A stretch of DNA of 64,000 nt from Azophilus sp965220425 (lineage in GTDB: Bacteria > Pseudomonadota > Gammaproteobacteria > Pseudomonadales > Azotimanducaceae): the NCBI GenBank assembly GCA_965220425.1, contig OZ244830.1, positions 186,001 through 250,000 on the forward strand, read 5' to 3'. A model generated the notes under the pieces. The model was not told the origin of the DNA, made no database searches, and worked only from the letters and a program-made list of their open reading frames with translations. Below are positions 44,642 through 55,468 of the stretch, piece by piece (position 1 is the stretch's first letter; every line of letters starts with the position of its first letter). The position numbers were made by a program, and so were the translations under genes.

Positions 44642-44823
44642 CAGCCCGCATCCGTCACCAACTTCCTGCTGCGGACGCCGATGCATCGCGTAAGCGCGGC
44701 CGTGCTCCCTCCAGCCGGCTTAACGTACTGTCGAGTACGCCGGCGCCGGCTTCCGGTCCGCGCGGCCACGCAGGACGGCGCCTCGACGCCCTCGCGACGA
44801 TAGTTGGTGACGGATGCGGGGTA
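44642..44823. repeat. Palindromic repeat element A2
   Basis: A 182-bp member of family A with the ends cagcccgcatccgtcaccaa and ttggtgacggatgcggggta. Compared with A1 the internal two bases of each arm have changed together (cgct to ccgt, agcg to acgg), keeping the pairing. The interior contains an extra gtcgagtacgccggcgcc block. The next 130 bp before the following gene hold nothing else. Confidence 0.78.
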
Positions 44824-44954
44824 GCGCGGATTCAGGCCGTATCGTTGCGAGAGGCGGCAAACGGCCCCGGCGTGGGCCGCCGGCATTGGCCGCCGGTGCG
44901 CGCCGCTGGCAAACTCCCGCAACAGGCTGTCTTGCGGAAACAGGGGAAAGTTCA

Positions 44955-45641
44955 ATGGCCTTGAGCGATGACAACGAACTGATCGTCGAGCAGATCCAGA
45001 TCGGCCCGATGCAGAACTTCACCTACGTGGTGGGCCACCGCGAGACCCGCGAGGTCGTGATCGTCGATCCCGCCTGGGACATCGACAGCCTGATCGAGCG
45101 GCTGGATGAACGGGACTATGTGCTCAGGGGCGCGCTGGTGTCCCACTATCATCCCGACCACATCGGCGGCTCCTTCGCCAACCACACCATTCAGGGCCTT
45201 GCCGAACTGATGGGAAAGCGGCCGGTGAAGGCCTACGCGCACAAGGAGGAGGCCGAAGGCGTCAAGCAGGTGACGGGGCTGTCGGATTCGGACCTCGTCA
45301 AGGTCGACTCCGGCGATACCGTCCGGGTCGGCGAGATCGAAATCGAATTCCTGCACACGCCGGGACATACCCCCGGATCCCAATGCTTCCGCATCCGCAA
45401 CACCCTGGTTTCCGGCGATACGCTGTTCATCGACGGCTGCGGGCGCGTCGACCTGCCGGGGTCGAACGCCGAGGACATGTACCACAGCCTGCAGAAGCTG
45501 AAGAGGCTGCCCGACGAAACGCTGCTTCTGCCCGGCCACAACTATGCCCAGGTCCCGAATGCCACCATGGGCGAAACCAAACGCTCAAACACCTACCTGG
45601 CGGTGAAGGACCTCGAAACCTGGCGCCTGTTCATGGGTTGA
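44955..45641 (+). CDS. Metallo-beta-lactamase-fold hydrolase (glyoxalase II-like)
   Basis: The 228-residue protein has the complete binuclear zinc site of the glyoxalase II-like group: SHYHPDHIGGSFANH, LHTPGHTPGSQCF, VSGDTLFIDGCGRVDLPGS and LLPGHNY. The GCGRxDLPG motif is typical of persulfide dioxygenase or YcbL-like hydrolases rather than classic GloB. It probably hydrolyses a glutathione thioester or oxidises a persulfide. I chose ATG 44955, preceded by a purine-rich ggggaaag; the frame is open further upstream but lacks family similarity. Confidence 0.88.
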   Translation: MALSDDNELIVEQIQIGPMQNFTYVVGHRETREVVIVDPAWDIDSLIERLDERDYVLRGALVSHYHPDHIGGSFANHTIQGLAELMGKRPVKAYAHKEEAEGVKQVTGLSDSDLVKVDSGDTVRVGEIEIEFLHTPGHTPGSQCFRIRNTLVSGDTLFIDGCGRVDLPGSNAEDMYHSLQKLKRLPDETLLLPGHNYAQVPNATMGETKRSNTYLAVKDLETWRLFMG

Positions 45642-45661
45642 CGGCGCGGCCCCGTCGAGTT

Positions 45662-46636
45662 TCAAGGCAGCAGGTGCGCTACCGCATCCCGCTCTTCGAT
45701 CAACTCCGCTTCGGTTGCGAGCAATTTCTCCCGGCTGAACGGATCGATGTCGAGGTCTTCGACCAGCCGCCAGTTGCCGCCGGCGCAGGTGACCGGAAAC
45801 GAAAAGATCAGGCCCTCGGCGATGCCGTAGCTGCCGTCCGAGCAGACACCCATGCTGACCACCACATCGGTGCCGAGCGCCCAGTCGCGCATGTGGCCGA
45901 TGGCGGCATTGGCGGCGGAAGCCGCGCTCGAGGCGCCCCGGGCCGCAATGATCGCGGCGCCGCGTTTCTGTACGGACGGCATGAAATCGTCCTGTACCCA
46001 ATCCTTGTCGACCAGGCCAAGGGCGACTCGGCCGCCGGCCGAGGCGTGAGAAATGTCGGGATACATGGTGGTCGAGTGATTGCCCCAGATCGCAAGCCCT
46101 GAGATCCCGGAAACCGAACACCCCGTCTTCGCCGCCAGTTGGCCCACCGCGCGATTGTGATCCAGGCGGGTCATGGCGGTAAAGTTGCGCGGGTCGAGAT
46201 GCGGGGCATTGCGCTGGGCGATCAGGCAGTTGGTATTGGCGGGATTGCCAACCACCAGCACTTTCACGTTCCGGGATGCATGATCGTTCAGGGCCTTGCC
46301 CTGCACCGAGAAGATCGCCGCGTTGGCCTCGAGCAGGTCGCTGCGCTCCATGCCGGCGGTGCGGGGGCGGGAACCGACGAGCAGGGCGTAGTCCGCGCCG
46401 TCGAAGGCGACGTTCGGATCGTCCGTCTGCACGATGCCCGCGAGCAGCGGAAAGGCGCAGTCTTCCAGTTCCATCGCCACGCCGCGCAGGGCATCGAGAG
46501 CCGGCGCAATCTCCAGCAACTGCAGGATCACCGGCCGATGCCCGCCGAGCATCTCGCCAGCCGCTATGCGGAAAATCAGCGCATAGCCGATCTGGCCGGC
46601 CGCCCCGGTAACCGTCACTCGAACGGGTTCTGTCAT
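45662..46636 (-). CDS. mdh: Malate dehydrogenase
   Basis: A 324-residue NAD-dependent malate dehydrogenase of the cytosolic/Pseudomonas-Xanthomonas type. The N-terminal binding loop VTGAAGQIGYALIFRIAAGE, the substrate loop with RTAGMERSDLL, the VVGNPANTNCLIA segment and the catalytic region AKTGCSVSGISGLAIWGNHS are present. It interconverts malate and oxaloacetate in the TCA cycle. It is monocistronic, convergent with the glyoxalase-like gene, and its promoter region abuts repeat A3. Confidence 0.94.
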   Translation of the reverse strand: MTEPVRVTVTGAAGQIGYALIFRIAAGEMLGGHRPVILQLLEIAPALDALRGVAMELEDCAFPLLAGIVQTDDPNVAFDGADYALLVGSRPRTAGMERSDLLEANAAIFSVQGKALNDHASRNVKVLVVGNPANTNCLIAQRNAPHLDPRNFTAMTRLDHNRAVGQLAAKTGCSVSGISGLAIWGNHSTTMYPDISHASAGGRVALGLVDKDWVQDDFMPSVQKRGAAIIAARGASSAASAANAAIGHMRDWALGTDVVVSMGVCSDGSYGIAEGLIFSFPVTCAGGNWRLVEDLDIDPFSREKLLATEAELIEERDAVAHLLP

Positions 46637-46666
46637 GTCTCTTCCCGGTTATTGGGGCGCCTATTC

Positions 46667-46830
46667 TAGCCCGCATCGCTCACCAGCTTTCGTCGCGAAG
46701 GCGTCGAGGCGCCCGGAGGGAGCCCTCGGCCGGGGAGCGCGAGGGGGGCACCCCTCGCATACAGACCGCACGGCCGCGCTTACGCGATGCATCGGCGTCC
46801 GCAGCAGGAAGTTGATGAGCGATGCGGGTC
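46667..46830. repeat. Palindromic repeat element A3
   Basis: A 164-bp family-A element in the opposite orientation to A1 (tagcccgcatcgctcaccag at left, gatgagcgatgcgggtc at right). It carries the module ggggagcgcgaggggggcac, related to that in the 30.1-kb MITE. At its right end the bases tca at 46829-46831 are the TGA stop of the NUDIX gene. Confidence 0.8.
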
Positions 46831-47263
46831 AGTCCCAGTGAAACTCCCGGAACCAGCGGTCGCGCGGCATGGCCAGGGCATCGGCCAGCCAGGGAGTCAC
46901 GTTGACCGGCAGGTCATCCGGGGTCGCCCAGCAACAGCCATCGAACAAGTCCGGTTCGTTGACCCGCGGCTCGCCCTCGAATCGATGCGCCTCGAAAAGG
47001 AAGTTCAATCCCTGGTGACGGCCGGAGATGTACGGCAGCACGCACCGGGGTTCAAGGTTCTCCGACAGCACTCCTGTCTCTTCCCGGCACTCCCTGGCGG
47101 CGGCCTCGCTAACGCTCTCGCCGCTCCGCTGATGGCCTCCCGGCAGGCCGTAACAGCCGTCCATGAACCCGGTATGCGCGCGGCGCAACAGGAACAACCG
47201 GCTGTCGCGTACCAGCATGATATGCACGACGACGGGAAATCCGTCGCGCTCGGGGCGAGCCAA
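46829..47263 (-). CDS. NUDIX hydrolase
   Basis: A 144-residue NUDIX protein with the box GHQRSGESVSEAAAREC followed by REETGV, which gives the GX5EX7REUXEEXGU pattern. The N-terminal strand (FPVVVHIMLVRDSRLFLLRR) fits the family of small MutT-like nucleotide pyrophosphatases; the substrate is unknown. It ends at the tip of repeat A3 and is divergent from gltB by 143 bp. Confidence 0.9.
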   Translation of the reverse strand: MARPERDGFPVVVHIMLVRDSRLFLLRRAHTGFMDGCYGLPGGHQRSGESVSEAAARECREETGVLSENLEPRCVLPYISGRHQGLNFLFEAHRFEGEPRVNEPDLFDGCCWATPDDLPVNVTPWLADALAMPRDRWFREFHWD

Positions 47264-47406
47264 GGTTCCTCCTCCGGGGCAAGCGGCCTGTTATGGTGAG
47301 CCGTGCCGAAACTTGATTCAACCGCGTTTTTTTGGGATGTTTGCGGGTTCGCGTTTCGGCGCGAACCCATCGGAATCCCAATGGACATCGGCATGAGAGG
47401 CTGTCC

Positions 47407-50400
47407 ATGACAGCGAGGACACACGGCCTGCCTCCGAAGCGGGGGCTCTACGATCCGGCATTCGAGAAGGATAGCTGCGGCGTCGGCTTCATCTGCGACA
47501 TCAAGGGGCGCCCGAGCCGGGGCATCGTCGAGGATGCGTTGTCCATGAACTGTTGCATGGAACATCGCGGGGGTCTCGGCTACGAGAAGAACACCGGCGA
47601 CGGCGCCGGAATTCTGCTCGGCCTGCCGGACAGGTTTCTGCGCCGGGCCGCCGGTGGGGAACTCGGTTTCGATTTGCCCGAGCGCGGCAGCTATGGCGTG
47701 GGTATCGTCTTCCTGCCCACCGATTCGGGCGAACGCGAAGCCTGCAAGCACGTGCTGGAGCGGGAGATCGCCGACGCGGGCCAGCGGCTGCTCGGCTGGA
47801 GGGAATTGCCCACCGATCCTGTCGGGGCCGACATCGGCAGCGCAGCCAGGTCAGCCATGCCGCACATGGCCCAACTCTTCATCGGCGCCGACATCGACAA
47901 CCCCCTCGCCGGTGACGAGTTCGAGCGCAAGCTCTACCTGATCCGCAAGCACGCCACCCATCTGCTGCGCAGCGATACGAGCCTCGCGCAACGGCAGTCG
48001 TTCTATATCTGTTCACTGTCCTCCAAGGTCATCGTTTACAAGGGCATGTTGACGCCGAACCAGATGACGCCCTTTTTCAACGATCTGAGCGAACCGGATT
48101 TCGAGTCGCACCTGGCGATGGTGCATTCGCGTTTCAGCACCAATACCTTCCCGTCCTGGGACCGGGCCCAGCCCAACCGGTTCATGTGCCACAACGGCGA
48201 GATCAACACCTTGCTCGGTAACGAGAACGCCATGAACGCCCGTCAGGGCGTCGTCAGTTCGCCGCTGTTCGGCGACGACATCGCCAGGCTGTTCCCGGTG
48301 GTGGAACCGGACTGCTCGGACTCCGGCACCTTCGACAACGTGCTCGAATTCCTGCTGATGACCGGGCGCAAGCTGCAGGAAGCGGTGCTGATGATGATTC
48401 CCGAGGCCTGGCAGCAGCATTCGGGCATGGACCCCGCGAAGCGGGCGTTCTACGAATACCACTCCTGCCTGATGGAACCCTGGGACGGCCCGGCCTCCAT
48501 CGCCTTCACCGACGGCACCTACATCGGCGCCGTGCTCGACCGCAACGGGCTGCGCCCGAGCCGCTATTACATCACCGACGACGACCGCTGCATCATGGCC
48601 TCCGAGGTCGGCGTCGTGCGGGTCGACCCCGCCGCCGTGGTCGAGAAGGGGCGGCTGCAGCCGGGCCGTATCTTCCTCATCGATTTCGATCAGGGCCGCA
48701 TGATCCCCGATGGGGAGATCAAGTCGGAATGGGCTTGCGCGCGGCCCTATGGCGCCTGGCTCGCCAAGCAGCGCATCGAACTCGACGAACTGCCCGCCGC
48801 CCAGGCCCCCGCGCCGGATTCCGCGACCCTGACCGCGCGCATGAACGCCTTCGGTTACACCGTCGAGACCATGCAGATCATGCTGCAGCCCCTGGTCATG
48901 GAGTTGCGGGATCCGCTCGGTTCCATGGGCAACGATGCGGCGCTCGCGGTGATGTCCGACAAGCCGCGCATGCTCTACGACTACTTCAAGCAGCGCTTCG
49001 CCCAGGTGACCAACCCGGCCATCGACTCCATCCGCGAGGAGGTGATCATGGCCCTGGAATGCTATTGCGGCCCGGAGCGGAACCTCTTGGAGACAACGGA
49101 AGCGCACGCGCACCGGCTGCGCATACCCCACCCCATTCTCTCCAACGAAGAACTGGCCGCCATCAAGCACCTCCACTACCGGGGATGGAAGACCGCGACC
49201 ATCGACATCACGTTCCCGGCCGGTTCCGGCAAGGCGGGCCTCGAGACCGCGCTCGACCGGATCTCGGCCGAGGCCAGCCGCGCCATCGAGGACGGCTACA
49301 GCCTCATCGTGTTGTCCGACCGCGCGGTGGGCTGGAAGCGGGTGCCGATCAGCGCGCTGCTCGCCGTCGGCGCCGTGCATCACCACCTCGTCGAAACCCA
49401 CGCACGCACCCGAATCGGCATCGTCGTCGAGACGGGCGAAGCGCGGGAGGTGCACCATCATTGCCTGTTGGCCGGTTACGGCGCCGACGCGATCAATCCC
49501 TATCTTGCGTTCGAGGCCCTGTGGGACTCCCGGGAACAGGGCTATCTCGACGATGCGCCGCATATCGTCAACAACGAGGATGTAATCGCCGCCTACCGCA
49601 AGGGCACGGCCAAGGGCATGCTGAAGGTGATGGCGAAGATGGGCATCTCCACCCTGCAGTCGTACAAGGGCGCCCAGATCTTCGAGGCGGTGGGCCTGGC
49701 CGAGGATGTCGTCGAGCGGGCCTTCCGCGGTACCGCGAGCCGTGTACAGGGTGTGGGACTCGCCGTACTTGGCGAAGAAATGGAGCGGCGCCATGCGCTC
49801 GGCTATCCGGGACGGAGCGGAAACGTCGCGGTATTGCCGAACCCGGGCGATTTCCACTGGCGCCGGCACGGCGATACGCACATGTGGGACCCGCAGGCCA
49901 TCACCGACCTGCAGGTGGCCGCGCGGGCCGACGATGAGGGCGCCTACTGGCGATTCGCCGACCATGTCAACCGGGAGAACACGGCCAACGCCAACCTGCG
50001 CGGGCTGCTGACATTCAGGAGCGGCGCCAATGGCGCCCCGGTCGCGCTCGACGAGGTCGAACCGGAAAGCGAGATCGTCAAGCGCTTCGCCACGGGCGCC
50101 ATGAGTTTCGGCTCCATCAGCGCCGAGGCCCACGAATCGCTGGCCATCGCCATGAACCGCATCGGCGGCAAATCGAATACCGGCGAGGGCGGCGAGGATG
50201 CACGCCGCTACACGCCGCTGCCGAACGGCGATTCCAGGCGCAGCGCCATCAAACAGGTGGCGAGCGGCCGTTTCGGCGTGACCATCGACTACCTCACCAA
50301 CGCCGACGAACTGCAGATCAAGATCGTCCAGGGCGCCAAGCCCGGCGAGGGCGGCGAACTGCCCGGGCACAAGGTGGACGAGATCATCGCCGGCATCCGC

Positions 50401-51969
50401 CACTCGACGCCCGGCGTCGGGCTCATCAGCCCGCCGCCGCACCACGATATCTATTCCATCGAGGATATCGCCCAACTCATCCACGACCTGAAGAACGGCA
50501 ACCCCCAGGCGCGCATCAGCGTCAAGCTCGGTGCGGAAGTCGGGGTCGGCGCGGTCGCCGCGGGCGTCACCAAGGCGCGTTCCGACCACCTGGTCATCGC
50601 CGGCGATTCCGGGGGCACGGGCGCCTCGCCGCTCACTTCCATCAAGCATGCCGGCCTGCCCTGGGAGCTGGGGGTCGCCGAGGCGCACCAGACGCTCGTG
50701 GTCAACAACCTGCGCTCCCGTGTCGTCCTGCAGACAGACGGTCAACTCAAGACCGGGCGCGATGCCGCCATCGCCTGCCTGCTCGGCGCCGAGGAATTCG
50801 GCTTCGCCACCGCGCCGCTGGTGACGCTGGGCTGCATCATGATGCGCAAGTGCCATCTCAACACCTGCCCGGTCGGCATCGCCACCCAGGACCCGGCGCT
50901 GCGGGAGAAGTTCGTCGGCCAGCCGGAACACGTCATCAACTATTTCTTCATGGTCGCCAGGGAACTTCGGCAGATCATGGCGGATCTCGGCTTCCGCACG
51001 GTCAACGAAATGGTCGGGCGGGTGGATGCGCTGGATGTCGACGATGCGGTGGACCACTGGAAAGCCAGCGGGATCGATCTCGCGGAAATGCTGACACCGG
51101 CGGAAGAGCCGCCGGAATTCCTGGGCTCCTACGCCATGCACCGGCAGGACCACGGCCTCGAGAAGTCGCTGGACAATCGGCTGATCGAACTTGCCGCGCC
51201 GGCACTGGAACGCGGCGTTAAGGTCTACCACGAGATGCCCATCGTCAACACGAACCGGGTCGTCGGGGGCATGCTCTCCAACGCAATCATCAGGCATCGC
51301 GGCCCGGCGATGCTCCCGGACGGCGCCATTCACTTCAAGTTCCGGGGCAGCGCCGGCCAGAGCTTCGGCTGCTGGCTCGCAAAGGGCGTCACCCTGGAAG
51401 TTGAAGGAGACGCGAACGACTACGTGGGCAAGGGCCTCTCCGGCGGCCGTCTCATCGTCTACCCGCCAAAGGAGTCCCGGTTCCCGCCCGAAAACAACAT
51501 CCTGGTAGGCAACGTCGTGCTCTACGGCGCAACGTCCGGCGAATGCTTCTTCCGAGGCGTTGCGGCGGAACGGTTCTGTGTGCGCAACAGCGGGGCACAG
51601 GCGGTCATCGAGGGCGTCGGCGACCACGGCTGCGAGTACATGACCGGAGGCCGTGTCGTCATACTCGGCCCCACCGGGCGCAACTTCGCCGCCGGCATGA
51701 GCGGCGGCATCGCCTACGTCTGGAACCCGGCGGGAGACTTCCACGACCTGTGCAATCCCGAGATGGTCGAAGTCGAGCGTCTCGAGTCCGAGAGCGACCT
51801 GGCCGAGGTGCGCGGGCTCATCGAGCGCCATCTGGCCTGCACCGGCTCCACCGTCGCCCGCGCCGTACTCGCAGACTGGCGGCGGAGCGTGGCGCAGTTC
51901 GTCAAGGTCATGCCCGTCGACTACAAGCGCGTTCTCGAACAACGCAAGACGGCCGTCGCTGCCGGGTAA
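47407..51969 (+). CDS. gltB: Glutamate synthase large (alpha) subunit
   Basis: The 1520-residue protein makes glutamate from glutamine and 2-oxoglutarate. The N-terminal glutaminase domain becomes active after removal of a propeptide of about 23 residues, exposing the cysteine in FEKDSCGVGFICDIKG. The FMN-binding synthase domain includes TGEGGEDARRYTPL, KPGEGGELPGHKVDEIIAGI and GDSGGTGASPLTSIKHAG, and the 3Fe-4S cluster site is CIMMRKCHLNTCPVGIATQD. The C-terminal GXGXG beta-helix domain is complete. The start ATG 47407 gives the expected propeptide. It forms an operon with gltD, 5 bp downstream. Confidence 0.97.
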   Translation: MTARTHGLPPKRGLYDPAFEKDSCGVGFICDIKGRPSRGIVEDALSMNCCMEHRGGLGYEKNTGDGAGILLGLPDRFLRRAAGGELGFDLPERGSYGVGIVFLPTDSGEREACKHVLEREIADAGQRLLGWRELPTDPVGADIGSAARSAMPHMAQLFIGADIDNPLAGDEFERKLYLIRKHATHLLRSDTSLAQRQSFYICSLSSKVIVYKGMLTPNQMTPFFNDLSEPDFESHLAMVHSRFSTNTFPSWDRAQPNRFMCHNGEINTLLGNENAMNARQGVVSSPLFGDDIARLFPVVEPDCSDSGTFDNVLEFLLMTGRKLQEAVLMMIPEAWQQHSGMDPAKRAFYEYHSCLMEPWDGPASIAFTDGTYIGAVLDRNGLRPSRYYITDDDRCIMASEVGVVRVDPAAVVEKGRLQPGRIFLIDFDQGRMIPDGEIKSEWACARPYGAWLAKQRIELDELPAAQAPAPDSATLTARMNAFGYTVETMQIMLQPLVMELRDPLGSMGNDAALAVMSDKPRMLYDYFKQRFAQVTNPAIDSIREEVIMALECYCGPERNLLETTEAHAHRLRIPHPILSNEELAAIKHLHYRGWKTATIDITFPAGSGKAGLETALDRISAEASRAIEDGYSLIVLSDRAVGWKRVPISALLAVGAVHHHLVETHARTRIGIVVETGEAREVHHHCLLAGYGADAINPYLAFEALWDSREQGYLDDAPHIVNNEDVIAAYRKGTAKGMLKVMAKMGISTLQSYKGAQIFEAVGLAEDVVERAFRGTASRVQGVGLAVLGEEMERRHALGYPGRSGNVAVLPNPGDFHWRRHGDTHMWDPQAITDLQVAARADDEGAYWRFADHVNRENTANANLRGLLTFRSGANGAPVALDEVEPESEIVKRFATGAMSFGSISAEAHESLAIAMNRIGGKSNTGEGGEDARRYTPLPNGDSRRSAIKQVASGRFGVTIDYLTNADELQIKIVQGAKPGEGGELPGHKVDEIIAGIRHSTPGVGLISPPPHHDIYSIEDIAQLIHDLKNGNPQARISVKLGAEVGVGAVAAGVTKARSDHLVIAGDSGGTGASPLTSIKHAGLPWELGVAEAHQTLVVNNLRSRVVLQTDGQLKTGRDAAIACLLGAEEFGFATAPLVTLGCIMMRKCHLNTCPVGIATQDPALREKFVGQPEHVINYFFMVARELRQIMADLGFRTVNEMVGRVDALDVDDAVDHWKASGIDLAEMLTPAEEPPEFLGSYAMHRQDHGLEKSLDNRLIELAAPALERGVKVYHEMPIVNTNRVVGGMLSNAIIRHRGPAMLPDGAIHFKFRGSAGQSFGCWLAKGVTLEVEGDANDYVGKGLSGGRLIVYPPKESRFPPENNILVGNVVLYGATSGECFFRGVAAERFCVRNSGAQAVIEGVGDHGCEYMTGGRVVILGPTGRNFAAGMSGGIAYVWNPAGDFHDLCNPEMVEVERLESESDLAEVRGLIERHLACTGSTVARAVLADWRRSVAQFVKVMPVDYKRVLEQRKTAVAAG

Positions 51970-51974
51970 ACGGG

Positions 51975-53435
<1,461 letters not shown>

Positions 53436-53438
<3 letters not shown>

Positions 53439-53598
53439 TGTCCTGGGTCACAAATACGTTGAGTGTTCAGGGCGAGCAATTTTGGTCGCTGGCAAGGCGC
53501 GCCGACGAGCAGTGGCAGGCACCACGGGAGGAGGCGCAACGCGGCCAGCGGCCAAAAGGGCCGTCCTGAATCCAACGTATTTGTGACCCAGGACACTA
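53436..53598. repeat. MITE-like palindrome between gltD and aroB
   Basis: A 163-bp element with perfect 26-bp inverted ends (53436-53461 starting tagtgtcctgggtcacaaat, and 53573-53598 ending atttgtgacccaggacacta). The left TAG is the gltD stop and the right cta is the TAG stop of aroB on the other strand. The interior carries no gene. The long stem could also act as a bidirectional terminator between these convergent genes. Confidence 0.9.
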
Positions 53599-54669
53599 GC
53601 CCGCGGTCAAGGTAGCCAGCAGCGCACCGCGGTCGATATCCGCAACGACCACCGCTTCGCCGATGCGCCGGGCCAGAACAAGGCGCATGCGGCCGTCGAC
53701 AGCCTTCTTGTCGACAGCCATGGCATCCAGCATGGCGGCCGGCCCGATCCCTGGCGGTATCTCCACCGGCAAGCCAAGTTCGCGTATGGCCGCGAGTACA
53801 CGCGATGCGTCCCGTTCGGCAAGCAATCCGTGCCGCACCGAGCAGTCCGCGGCCATTGCCATGCCGATCGCAACGGCTTCCCCGTGCAGCAGTTGCTCGT
53901 ATCCCGTGAGCGTTTCGATGGCATGGGCAAAGGTGTGGCCGAAGTTCAGAATCGCCCGCAAGCCGCTTTCACGCTCGTCCGCCGCCACCACCTGCGCCTT
54001 GGTTGCGCACGAGATTCGCACGGCATGAGCCACGGCGCCGGTAGCGCGGCTCAACAGGGCGTCAGCGCTGGCTTCCAGCCAGGAAAAAAATGATTCGTCC
54101 CGGATGACGCCGTACTTCAGTACCTCGGCAAGACCGGCCCGGTATTGCCGCTCCGGTAGCGTGGCCAGGGTGTCGGTATCCGCAAGTACGCAATTCGGCT
54201 GGTGGAACGCGCCGATCATGTTCTTGCCGAGGGGGTGATTCACGGCGGTCTTGCCGCCCACGGAGGAGTCGACCTGGGCGAGCAGCGTGGTGGGAACCTG
54301 AATGCAGGAAACCCCACGCTGATAGGTAGCGGCGGCGAAGCCGGCAATGTCGCCGACGACCCCGCCGCCCAGGGCCACTATTGTGGTTGAGCGGTTGTGC
54401 CGCCTTTCCATCAATGCGTCGAGGATGCGCGAGTAACTCTCCAGCGTCTTGAATCTTTCCCCGTCCTGCAGTTCGCAAACGTCCGTACGTACATCGCCCA
54501 GGGCGGCGCGCAGCGCTTCCAGGTACAGGGGCGCCACGGTCTGATCGGTGACCACCATCGCCTGATTGCCGCGCAGATGAGGCCGCAGAATTCCGGCCTG
54601 ACGCAGCAACCCCGCACCGATCAGAATGGGGTAGCTGCGCTCGCCGAGATCGACTTCGAGTTCGATCAT
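53596..54669 (-). CDS. aroB: 3-dehydroquinate synthase
   Basis: The 357-residue protein converts DAHP to 3-dehydroquinate, the second step of the shikimate pathway. Conserved blocks are ALGGGVVGDIAGFAAATYQR, VPTTLLAQVDSSVGGKTAVN, PLGKNMIGAFHQP and the metal-binding LNFGHTFAHAIE with LLHGEAVAIGM. The start ATG 54669 overlaps the aroK stop (ATGA). The C-terminus ATLTAG ends at a stop codon supplied by the neighbouring palindromic element. Confidence 0.96.
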   Translation of the reverse strand: MIELEVDLGERSYPILIGAGLLRQAGILRPHLRGNQAMVVTDQTVAPLYLEALRAALGDVRTDVCELQDGERFKTLESYSRILDALMERRHNRSTTIVALGGGVVGDIAGFAAATYQRGVSCIQVPTTLLAQVDSSVGGKTAVNHPLGKNMIGAFHQPNCVLADTDTLATLPERQYRAGLAEVLKYGVIRDESFFSWLEASADALLSRATGAVAHAVRISCATKAQVVAADERESGLRAILNFGHTFAHAIETLTGYEQLLHGEAVAIGMAMAADCSVRHGLLAERDASRVLAAIRELGLPVEIPPGIGPAAMLDAMAVDKKAVDGRMRLVLARRIGEAVVVADIDRGALLATLTAG

Positions 54670-55190
54670 GCGACGACCCCGTCGTCCTGCAGCCTGCGCT
54701 CGATTTTCCTGGCCAGCGCCCTGGCTCCCTGATTGTCCGTGAAGAACCGGTAATCGGCTATTTCGGCGTACAGCGGTGACCTGTCCTCGAGCAGGCGGTT
54801 CAGCGTTTCCCGGCGGTCGCCCGCTTGCAATATCGGACGTTTGCGGTCGCGGCAGGTGCGTTCCACAAGTTGATCGACGGAGCTGTCCAGATGCACCACG
54901 CAACCGCGGCCCGCCAGCATGCTTCGATTGGCAGGCCGCAATACCGCGCCGCCGCCGGTCGCCAGCACAATGCCTTCCTTTTGAGTCAACTCGTCGATCA
55001 CGGCCTGTTCGCGGTCGCGGAAACCGCTTTCCCCTTCCACATCGAAGATCCACGCAACGGGTGCGCCCGCCCGCTCCTCGATGACGTGATCCGAATCGAA
55101 GAATTTCCGGCCGAGGGAATCTGCGAGCAACCGCCCGATAGTGCTCTTGCCCACCGCCATGAGCCCGACAAAGTAAATATTCTGTCGCAC
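54666..55190 (-). CDS. aroK: Shikimate kinase
   Basis: A 174-residue P-loop kinase that phosphorylates shikimate. The Walker A motif is GLMAVGKSTIGRLLADSLGR, and the shikimate-binding residues are in DSDHVIEERAG, EGESGFRDREQAVIDEL and TGGGAVL; the lid carries DRKRPILQ. Walker A has AVGKS where many have GSGKS or GAGKS, as is common in this enzyme. aroK-aroB follow the pil operon as in Pseudomonas, and the two genes overlap by 4 bp. Confidence 0.96.
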   Translation of the reverse strand: MRQNIYFVGLMAVGKSTIGRLLADSLGRKFFDSDHVIEERAGAPVAWIFDVEGESGFRDREQAVIDELTQKEGIVLATGGGAVLRPANRSMLAGRGCVVHLDSSVDQLVERTCRDRKRPILQAGDRRETLNRLLEDRSPLYAEIADYRFFTDNQGARALARKIERRLQDDGVVA

Positions 55191-55317
55191 GGCGGGATTC
55201 TACCGCGCCCGCGCAACTCAACGCCCGCTGCACGCCCACACTCGTCTATGGAACCAATCGTTCACCCGTTGATTTTTCTGCATTTCAGGCCGGTCCAATG
55301 CAACATGATGCGGCGAT

Positions 55318-55450
55318 CGGGGTCCGAGTGGGCATGCGGCAGGGTCATCCGGCACGCCAGGCGGACGCGCTTTCCCGGAATTATGGGCGCAAGCGCAAGC
55401 CTTAAAGGAGCCGGGTGACCGTGCCGCACGCCTACTCTCCTTCCTGGAAC
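55318..55450. repeat. Dispersed intergenic repeat E2
   Basis: The second copy of the repeat at 40604-40742 (gggcatgcggcagggtcatc, gcgctttcccggaatt, gggcgcaagcg). It fills most of the 278-bp gap between pilQ and aroK, a gap that is normally short in this conserved cluster, so it is probably an insertion. Confidence 0.7.
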
Positions 55451-55468
55451 GGAATTGTTCCCTGCGCA

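Noticed and set aside
48013..51942. A 1309-codon open frame antisense to gltB
   Set aside because: It is the mirror of a high-GC coding frame, has no family-like motifs, and gltB on the plus strand is unmistakable.
54670..55239. Fusion of aroB with a long N-terminal extension
   Set aside because: The extension is the aroK gene read in a wrong frame; aroK itself is intact and overlaps aroB by 4 bp.
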